Shown here: one piece after another, positions 32,973-38,492 of the stretch
How the letters are laid out: every line of letters starts with the position of its first letter
Position numbering within the stretch: position 1 is the stretch's first letter
From: Gemmatimonadota bacterium
Lineage (GTDB): Bacteria; Gemmatimonadota; Gemmatimonadetes; Longimicrobiales; Gaopeijiaceae
DNA: 38,492 bases
NCBI GenBank assembly: GCA_003248075.1
Contig: QJYK01000090.1
Coordinates: forward strand, 1 to 38,492
Direction of reading: 5' to 3'
Program-made: the position numbers and the translations under genes
Notes under the pieces: model-generated
What the model saw: only the letters and a program-made list of their open reading frames with translations
Database searches by the model: none
Told to the model about the DNA's origin: nothing

Positions 32973-34802
32973 GTGCCCCTCGACCCCAAAGCGCTCGCCC
33001 ACCTCTCGACGAAGCCGGGCGTCTATCTTTTCCGGGACCCCGGCGGGACGGTGCTCTACGTCGGGAAGGCCAAGTCCCTCCGCTCCAGGGTCCGGAGCTA
33101 CTTCCGCGGTGTGGGAGACCTCTCGGTCAAGAACCGGGAGATGATGCGCCATGTCGAGAACGTCGAGACCCTGGTGGTCGGGTCGGAGGTGGAGGCGCTC
33201 ATCCTGGAGGCCAATCTCATCAAGGAGCATCGGCCCCGCTTCAACATCCTGCTTCGGGACGACAAGACCTACCCGTACGTCAAGGTGACCGTCCAGGAGC
33301 CGTTTCCGCGGGTCTTCGTGACCCGCACCGTCCGAAACGACGGCGCGAGGTACTTCGGGCCGTACACGTCGGTCGGTTCCATGCGTCAGGCCCTCGAGGT
33401 CGTCAAGCGGCTCCATACGGTACGCTCGTGCCGGTACGACCTCCCGAGGGAGGCCCCCGAGCGGCCCTGTCTGGACTATCACATCGGGCGGTGCCTGGCG
33501 CCCTGCGTGGGGTTGCAGACGCGCGCGTCGTACCGGGCGATGGTCGACGAGATCCTCGGGATCCTGGAGGGCGACACGGAGTCGCTCCGCCGCGACGTGG
33601 AGGCGCGCATGCGGGAGGCTTCCGTTCGCCTCGACTTCGAGACCGCCGCGCGGCTCCGCGACGTGGTCCATGGGCTCGACACGCTCGCCCGGGAGCAGCG
33701 CGTGCAGAAGGCCCACGGCGGTGACCTGGACGTCGTCGGACTGGCGAGAGACGGTCGCCTGGCCGCCGGCGTCGTGCTCCGCATCCGGGGGGGGCTCCTC
33801 CTGGGACGCCAGTCCATGCGCTTCGGATCGGTGGCCGACGAGAGCGACGAAGACCTGATCGGGTCGCTCCTCGGGCGCTACTACCTCGGCGGTGGGGACG
33901 CTCGACGGTCCGACCTCCCCCGGGAGGTTCTCCTACCCGTCGCCGCGCCCGACCGCGACGTTCTGGAGCAGGCCCTCGGGGAGGCCGCGGGGAGACGGGT
34001 CGTGGTGGCGATGCCCCGCCGGGGTGACAAGGTCCGCCTGGTCGAGCTGGCGGCGGACAACGCGCGCCACCTGCTGGAGGATCGGGTGACGGCCATGGCG
34101 TACGCGAGCGATCGGGCGGAGGACGCCCTCTACAGCCTCCAGGACGAGCTCGACCTCAAGGTCGTCCCGAGGCTGATGGTGTGCTTCGACGTGTCCCATA
34201 CGCAGGGCGCCGAAACCGTGGCCAGCGCTGTCGTCTTCCAGAACGGCGAGCCCCGCAAGGCCGACTATCGTCACATGCGTATTCGCGGAGACTGGGGCAA
34301 CGACGACTTCCGCTCGATGCACGAGGCGGTCTCCAGGTATTTCCGGCGGAGGCGCGACGAGGGCGGACCCCTCCCCGATCTCGTGGTGATCGACGGAGGA
34401 AAGGGGCAGCTGGGAGCGGCCACCCAGGCTCTCGCGGAGCTCGGCGGGCTCGAGGACGTCCACGTCCTCGCGCTCGCGAAGCGCGAGGAGGAGGTCTATC
34501 TGCCCGGACGGAGGGACGCGGTGCGTTTGGACCGGAAGAACCGGGCCCTGCACCTGCTGCAGCGCATCCGGGACGAAGCACATCGATTCGCCGTGACCTA
34601 CAATCGAAAGCTGCGCCGTCGGCGCACCCTGCGCAGCGACCTCGGGGACGTGCCCGGGATCGGCCCCAGACGCCAGCAGGAGCTTCTCAGACGCTTCGGA
34701 TCGGTTCGGGGGGTCCGGGAGGCCACCCGGGACGAGATTGCGCGTCTGCCCGGCTTCTCCGAGGCCCTGGCCAGTCGCCTGCTGACCTACCTGGGACGGT
34801 GA
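32973..34802 (+). CDS. uvrC: Excinuclease ABC subunit UvrC
   Basis: UvrC makes both incisions in nucleotide-excision repair. The 609-residue product has the GIY-YIG nuclease domain at the N-terminus (PGVYLFRDPGGTVLYVGKAKSLRSRVRSYF, about 12-41), a Cys-containing segment (CLDYHIGRCLAPC) and a UVR motif (about 208-235). The C-terminal RNase H-like nuclease follows, with CFDVSHTQGAETVAS, VIDGGKGQL and AHRFAVTYN supplying the D/D/H catalytic set, and a tandem helix-hairpin-helix end (DVPGIGPRRQQELLRRFG, IARLPGFSEALASRLL). GTG 32973 is the first start before the conserved N-terminus. gltX follows after seven bases. Confidence 0.96.
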   Translation: MPLDPKALAHLSTKPGVYLFRDPGGTVLYVGKAKSLRSRVRSYFRGVGDLSVKNREMMRHVENVETLVVGSEVEALILEANLIKEHRPRFNILLRDDKTYPYVKVTVQEPFPRVFVTRTVRNDGARYFGPYTSVGSMRQALEVVKRLHTVRSCRYDLPREAPERPCLDYHIGRCLAPCVGLQTRASYRAMVDEILGILEGDTESLRRDVEARMREASVRLDFETAARLRDVVHGLDTLAREQRVQKAHGGDLDVVGLARDGRLAAGVVLRIRGGLLLGRQSMRFGSVADESDEDLIGSLLGRYYLGGGDARRSDLPREVLLPVAAPDRDVLEQALGEAAGRRVVVAMPRRGDKVRLVELAADNARHLLEDRVTAMAYASDRAEDALYSLQDELDLKVVPRLMVCFDVSHTQGAETVASAVVFQNGEPRKADYRHMRIRGDWGNDDFRSMHEAVSRYFRRRRDEGGPLPDLVVIDGGKGQLGAATQALAELGGLEDVHVLALAKREEEVYLPGRRDAVRLDRKNRALHLLQRIRDEAHRFAVTYNRKLRRRRTLRSDLGDVPGIGPRRQQELLRRFGSVRGVREATRDEIARLPGFSEALASRLLTYLGR

Positions 34803-34809
34803 GGACACC

Positions 34810-36258
34810 ATGACGGCCGTACGGACGCGCTTCGCGCCGAGCCCCACGGGTCGCCTCCACCTGGGGAACGTGCGCGCCGCGGTCTTCAACTGGCTGTTCG
34901 CCCGCCATCACGGGGGTCGGTTCGTCCTCCGCATCGAGGACACCGACGTGGAGCGGAACGTCCCGGGTAGCCTGGAGGGGATTCTGGAGGATCTGGGCTG
35001 GCTGGGGCTGGACTGGGACGAGGGCCCCGACCGCGGCGGACCCCACGCCCCCTATCGCCAGAGCGAGAGAGCGGCGATCTACGAGGCCACCGTGCAGCGC
35101 CTCCTGACCACCGGGGCGGCCTATGCCTGCTTCTGCTCCGACGCCGAGCTCGAGGAGGTGGCGGAGCGCGGCAGGGAGGGCAGGGAGGTGCGTCGCTACC
35201 CGGGGACGTGCCGGCGCCTCGCGGCCGAGGAGCGCGCGGCCAGGCTGGCGTCGGGCGAGCCCGCAGTGATCCGCTTCGCGGTCCCGGAAGGTCTGGACGA
35301 GATCGAGATCGAAGATGAGGTCTTCGGATCCATATCCTTTCCTGGAAATGATATAGACGACTTCGTCATCCGTCGATCCGACGGCAGGGTCACCTACAAT
35401 TTCGCGGTGGTGGTCGACGACATCGACATGGAGATCTCGCACGTGATCCGGGGTGTCGGGCACCTGTCGAACACGCCGAAGCAGGCATTGGTCTTCGACG
35501 CGCTCGGGGCGGACCGCCCGCGTTTCGCGCACCTCCCCACGGTGCTCGGTCCGGACGGCCGGAAGCTCTCCAAGAGGGCGGGGGCGCTCTCGGTGGCGGA
35601 GCTCCGATCCCGGGGCTACCCGGCGCCCGCGGTCCTCAACTACGTCTCACTGCTGGGATGGTCGCATCCCGACGAGCGCGAGGTTCTCGGCGCGGCCGAG
35701 CTGGTTGCGGCGGTGGGGCTCGACCGCGTGGGGCGGAGCGACGCGCACGTCGATCCGGACAAGCTCGAGTGGCTTTCGGCTCAGCACCTCTCGGCCGAGA
35801 GTCTGACGGAATTGACCCACCACGTGAGGCCCTTCCTGGACCCGGAGCACTTCCCCGTCGAGGCCGAGCGGTTCCCGGCCGTCGTGGACGCATTGCGATC
35901 CAGGCTCTCGACGTATGCGGACCTGGAGCACCACATGCGGCTTCTGTTCCCCGGTGACGATCCGGAGATCGACGCGGCCCGCGCCGCGCTCCGGGAGAAC
36001 CCGTCCGTGAAGGCGCTGCTCCTTACGGTGGCGGCGGATCTGGAAGACGTCGGCGACTGGGAGGCGGGCCCGCTCGGGGCCGCGGTCCGGTCGACCGGAG
36101 CGCGCGTGGGGGTCCGCGGGGCCGGGCTGTTCCACCCCGTCCGGACGGCGCTCATCGGGTCTTCGGAGGGCCCTGATCTGGGCAAGATCCTCGCGGCACT
36201 CGGCAAGGCGGAGGCGGTCCGACGGATGCGCGCGGTTGCGGGCTCCGGGTCGGTTTGA
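34810..36258 (+). CDS. gltX: Glutamyl-tRNA synthetase
   Basis: The 482-residue class I enzyme attaches glutamate to tRNA-Glu. It has the HIGH-type motif as HLGN in FAPSPTGRLHLGNVRAAVFNWL (about 8-29), LRIEDTDVERN, the KMSKS-type loop as KLSKRAGALS (about residues 255-264) and a C-terminal anticodon-binding helical domain ending in a lengthy Ala/Gly-rich tail. ATG 34810 directly precedes the conserved start. Whether it also charges tRNA-Gln, as many bacterial GluRS enzymes without GlnRS do, cannot be read from the sequence here. Its TGA stop falls inside a TTGACG that may be a promoter element of the next gene. Confidence 0.95.
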   Translation: MTAVRTRFAPSPTGRLHLGNVRAAVFNWLFARHHGGRFVLRIEDTDVERNVPGSLEGILEDLGWLGLDWDEGPDRGGPHAPYRQSERAAIYEATVQRLLTTGAAYACFCSDAELEEVAERGREGREVRRYPGTCRRLAAEERAARLASGEPAVIRFAVPEGLDEIEIEDEVFGSISFPGNDIDDFVIRRSDGRVTYNFAVVVDDIDMEISHVIRGVGHLSNTPKQALVFDALGADRPRFAHLPTVLGPDGRKLSKRAGALSVAELRSRGYPAPAVLNYVSLLGWSHPDEREVLGAAELVAAVGLDRVGRSDAHVDPDKLEWLSAQHLSAESLTELTHHVRPFLDPEHFPVEAERFPAVVDALRSRLSTYADLEHHMRLLFPGDDPEIDAARAALRENPSVKALLLTVAADLEDVGDWEAGPLGAAVRSTGARVGVRGAGLFHPVRTALIGSSEGPDLGKILAALGKAEAVRRMRAVAGSGSV

Positions 36259-36283
36259 CGCCTTTTTCGGGCGTCTCTAGTTT
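36255..36283 (+). promoter_or_regulatory. Candidate promoter (overlapping a weak hairpin) before the TPR lipoprotein gene
   Basis: TTGACG (36255-36260) and TAGTTT (36278-36283) are 17 bases apart; the gltX stop is embedded in the -35. The same bases form a short hairpin, GACGCC (36257-36262) with GGCGTC (36270-36275), followed by the T-rich TCTAGTTTTGTT. The region could therefore instead be a weak terminator of gltX. A good ribosome-binding site, AAGGGAGGA, lies at 36311-36319. Confidence 0.4.
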
Positions 36284-36326
36284 TGTTGGTCTACCCGATA
36301 TCGAGACTCCAAGGGAGGATCCCAGG

Positions 36327-37757
36327 ATGAAGATCCGGCACGGACTCGTCCTAGCGCTGGCGCTGGCGTTCGGGCTCGTCGGTTGTGCGGGTGGCGGCGG
36401 CGCGGGGTCCTCGCCCGCCCCGGCCGCCGCGGTCCCCGGAGCGGAGACGCTCCGACAGGGCGAGCGCCCAAGGGAGAACACCGAGACGCGTGACGCGCAG
36501 CGCGCGCTGGACGAGGCCGACGGCACCGAGGACGACGCCCAGGCCCGGGCCCTGTACCAGCAGGCGCTGACCTCCGCGCAGGCCGCCATCGCAGCGGATT
36601 CCACGAACCCGCTTCCGTACAAGCAGGCGGGCACCGCCGCGATCGGACTCGGAGAGTACGAGCAGGCCTCCGCCTTCCTGGATCGCGCCGAGGACCTCCG
36701 CCCGCTGTACCGGTTCGAGACACAGGGCCTTCGCGAGCGCGCCTGGCTGGACCTCTATCAGCGGGCGGCGCCCCTGGTGAACCAGGGTGACTACGACGGC
36801 GCGGCGGAGATCTTCGAGAAGGCGAACGCGATCTATGACGAGCGCCCCGAGGTCATGATTACCCTCGGCCAGATCTATGCGCAGCTTCATCAGCCCGACA
36901 AGTCCCTCGAGAACTTCGACCGGGCGATGGCGATCGTGAACGACAGCGCCGCCGCAGAGGGTCTGGACGAGGAGACCCTGGCCAGCTGGCGTGAGTCCGC
37001 GGCCGGGATCCCGCTCACCCGCGCCGCCGTGCTGGCGGACGCCGGGCGATTCGAGGAGGCGGCGGCCGCGTTCCGCGAGCTCTACACGGCCGATCCGTCG
37101 AACGTATCGCTGGCCCGCAACCTGGCGGGCGTGCTCGTGCAGATGGGTGACAACGACGAGGCGTTCAGGGTCTACGAGGACCTCATGAACCGACCTGGCC
37201 TTGCGGCCGCCGAGTACTACAACATCGGGGTCGGATTCTACCAGGGGTCCGACTACGAGCGTGCGGCGCGGGCGTTCGGCATGGCCGCGCAGCAGAGCAC
37301 GAAGGACCGCGACGCGATCGAGATGTGGGCACGGTCCCTCCAGATCGACTCGGCCTACGCGCAGGTCCCGGCCGCGGCGGAGCGCTGGATCGAGCTGGAC
37401 CCCAACAACCAGAATGCCAAGCTCATCCTGGCCCAGGCGGTGAACAATCAGGGGGACGACGCTCGGGCCGGGCAGCTGATCCAGGACATCGAGGCGCTCA
37501 CTGTGATCGTCAACGACCTCCAGCTCACGCGGTCCGCCGCCGGTGCGACGGTCAGCGGGAACGTGAGCAACAAGAAGCTGTCGCCCGGCGCTCGGGTCAC
37601 GCTCAACTTCACGTTCTACGACAATGCCGGGGCCCAGATCGGCACAGGCAGCCAGTCCGTGACGGTGGGGCCGGTGGATGTCCCCGTCGACTTCGAGCTC
37701 GAGTTCCGGTCCACGGCGCCGGTGGGTGGCTACGGGTACACCCTGACGACGGGCTGA
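36327..37757 (+). CDS. TPR-repeat lipoprotein with C-terminal FxLYD-like domain
   Basis: The 476-residue product has a lipoprotein signal peptide with the lipobox LVGC and acylated Cys at residue 20, then a Gly/Ala/Pro-rich tether (about 21-45). Several tetratricopeptide-type helical repeats follow (for example EYEQASAFLDRAEDL, DYDGAAEIFEKANAIYDERPEVMITLGQIYAQL, RFEEAAAAFRELYTADPSNVSLARNLAGVL, DYERAARAFGMAAQQ). The last ~90 residues switch to beta strands (VSGNVSNKKLSPGARVTLNFTFYDNAGAQIG), resembling an FxLYD-type domain. It is likely an outer-membrane or periplasmic scaffold; partners are not indicated. ATG 36327 was chosen because it starts the signal peptide and follows AAGGGAGGA by seven bases; the frame is open upstream to 36255. 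Confidence 0.85.
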   Translation: MKIRHGLVLALALAFGLVGCAGGGGAGSSPAPAAAVPGAETLRQGERPRENTETRDAQRALDEADGTEDDAQARALYQQALTSAQAAIAADSTNPLPYKQAGTAAIGLGEYEQASAFLDRAEDLRPLYRFETQGLRERAWLDLYQRAAPLVNQGDYDGAAEIFEKANAIYDERPEVMITLGQIYAQLHQPDKSLENFDRAMAIVNDSAAAEGLDEETLASWRESAAGIPLTRAAVLADAGRFEEAAAAFRELYTADPSNVSLARNLAGVLVQMGDNDEAFRVYEDLMNRPGLAAAEYYNIGVGFYQGSDYERAARAFGMAAQQSTKDRDAIEMWARSLQIDSAYAQVPAAAERWIELDPNNQNAKLILAQAVNNQGDDARAGQLIQDIEALTVIVNDLQLTRSAAGATVSGNVSNKKLSPGARVTLNFTFYDNAGAQIGTGSQSVTVGPVDVPVDFELEFRSTAPVGGYGYTLTTG

Positions 37758-37836
37758 CACGCCGGCACGAGACGACCCGGAGCGGGCGGCCCACGTGGAT
37801 GGGTCGTCCGCCCTCGGCCCCCCCGCGCGACCTCTG

Positions 37837-37864
37837 TTGCCCGACCCTGGGCCGGCACTAGATT
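37837..37864 (+). promoter_or_regulatory. Candidate promoter of the tRNA-Gly gene
   Basis: TTGCCC (37837-37842) and TAGATT (37859-37864) are 16 bases apart, each matching the sigma-70 consensus at 4 of 6 positions. Transcription would start near 37871, five bases before the mature tRNA. Confidence 0.45.
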
Positions 37865-37875
37865 CCGTTTTCGGT

Positions 37876-37948
37876 GCGGGCGTAGCTCAGTTGGTAGAGC
37901 ATCAGCTTCCCAAGCTGAGGGTCGCCGGTTCGAACCCGGTCGCCCGCT
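37876..37948 (+). tRNA. tRNA-Gly, anticodon CCC
   Basis: A complete 73-base cloverleaf is present. The acceptor stem is GCGGGCG (37876-37882) with CGCCCGC (37941-37947), and the discriminator is T as usual for glycine tRNA. The D arm holds GTAGCTCAGTTGGTAGAGC. The anticodon stem TCAGC/GCTGA encloses the loop TTCCCAA with anticodon CCC, and the T arm is GCCGG TTCGAAC CCGGT. It reads GGG codons. CCA is not encoded. It is a single gene, with its own promoter-like motif and a terminator 14 bases downstream. Confidence 0.96.
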
Positions 37949-37961
37949 CTGGTGAAACAGA

Positions 37962-38000
37962 AGGCCCGGCAACGACTTAGGTGCGTTGCCGGGCCTTTCT
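37962..38000 (+). terminator. Intrinsic terminator after tRNA-Gly
   Basis: AGGCCCGGCAACG (37962-37974) pairs perfectly over 13 bases with CGTTGCCGGGCCT (37984-37996) around a nine-base loop, followed by TTCT. The opposite strand also carries a pyrimidine-rich tail, so it may stop transcription from both directions, including the minus-strand fragment to the right. Confidence 0.85.
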
Positions 38001-38004
38001 GGTG

Positions 38005-38492
38005 TCAGCTTAGGCTGAAGGTCGGTGACAATAGTGGTGTCCAAACGGGCTGCACTGCCAGCGCCTCCAGCACGTTTCCTGCCGCCCAACACGGGTGGAC
38101 CGCCGAGGCCGTCAAACGTGTTGCCCAGGACTCGGGTGTCTTCGTAGCCGGTCCCGATTTCGATGCCCGCATGCGCGGCACCCGAGATTTCGTTGGCCTC
38201 GACGACCGTCGGAATGTGGTCGGCGCCTGTGTCGCCCGGCTGAGTCACTGCCATGCCGCGATCGGGGCGAGCCCGTAACTGGATGCCGGTGGAACCTCCC
38301 ACATCGGGGCGCACCGTGATCGTGTTGCCGCGGAACACGTTGCCACTCGCCCGACGATCGCCGTCCGTGCTGAGTAGGATCCCAGTCTCGTATCCTTCGA
38401 TGATGTATAGGAAACGGCTGATCTGCTGTGACGAACAGGAACGGTCCGCGCTGTCGCCCATGGTTAGGCCGACTTCGGGGCTCGGGCAATCC
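38005..38492 (-). CDS. Right-handed beta-helix protein fragment (enters from right edge; C-terminus unclear)
   Basis: Read from the right edge, the minus strand encodes about 150 residues with beta-helix coils: GYETGILLSTDGDRRASGNVFRGNTITV, GSTGIQLR, VVEANEISGAAHAGIEIGTGYEDTRVLGNTFDGLGG. Regular G-N-x-F/I and G-I-x-I/L steps recall NosD/pectate-lyase-like parallel beta-helices. The frame has no stop at the edge, so the gene extends outside. It also has no stop where coding character ends: it stays open through the tRNA terminator and the antisense of tRNA-Gly to 37730. Out-of-frame stops (TAA at 38012-38010, TGA at 38007-38005) lie just before the terminator, suggesting a frameshift or decay. 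I end the feature there; the function is unknown. Confidence 0.5.

Noticed and set aside
37730-37960. Minus-strand protein tail containing GSNRRPSAWEADALPTELRP
   Set aside because: This peptide is the well-known translation of a tRNA gene's antisense strand and is not evidence for coding.
37952-38278. Plus-strand open frame of about 108 residues after the tRNA
   Set aside because: It begins within the terminator hairpin and has no recognisable domain; the minus strand shows beta-helix periodicity instead.

Overview
This window is a dense, almost entirely plus-strand stretch of a high-GC (roughly two-thirds G+C or more, by eye) diderm bacterial chromosome. It has lipid A genes, BamA/Skp and a Lol-type transporter, so the cell has an LPS outer membrane. 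It also has McsA-McsB-ClpC and BshC, which are best known from Firmicutes but are also found in some diderm phyla. An LpxC-FabZ fusion, a PorV-like protein and the order bamA-skp-lpxD-lpxC/fabZ-lpxA fit the FCB group. From memory Gemmatimonadota is the best guess; this is inference and was not checked against a database. Nearly all genes are housekeeping, and I see no insertion sequence, CRISPR array or defence system.

Layout: 1-~137 is the 3' end of a 23S rRNA, followed by a ~260 bp spacer, 5S rRNA (397-512) and an rRNA terminator. Next come era, a PorV/PorQ-type outer-membrane protein, a small GWGQ-motif secreted or membrane protein and rnr (RNase R), joined by short overlaps. A GGDEF protein with a degenerate receiver domain and an acidic MJ0042 zinc-ribbon protein follow. 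From ~7965 a promoter and a strong hairpin precede prfB, which carries the classical +1 programmed frameshift, then lysS.

From 10790 to 19368: lolC/E-type permease, lolD, mcsA, mcsB, clpC and bamA. This set couples lipoprotein export, arginine-phosphate-directed proteolysis and outer-membrane protein assembly in one direction. From 19570 to 28932: skp, a terminator-like hairpin, then a lipid A run of lpxD, lpxC-fabZ, lpxA, a Gfo/Idh/MocA oxidoreductase, a 43-residue membrane peptide, lpxB, a DUF374 acyltransferase-like gene and lpxK, ending in nadB. Then rlmH, bshC, a small membrane/coiled-coil protein, murJ, uvrC, gltX, a TPR lipoprotein and tRNA-Gly(CCC) with its terminator.

The right edge (38005-38492) looks different: lower GC, with a minus-strand beta-helix-like coding fragment that enters from outside the window and has no in-frame stop before the antisense of the tRNA.

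The points most worth a second look are: two essential genes (era and murJ) with no ATG/GTG/TTG at the expected N-terminus; a 28-bp tandem duplication of the 5S rRNA 3' end; a promoter followed directly by a perfect-palindrome terminator in the prfB leader; the oxidoreductase plus micro-protein inside the lipid A operon; and the beta-helix fragment at the tRNA. I do not see a clearly new multi-gene system here.
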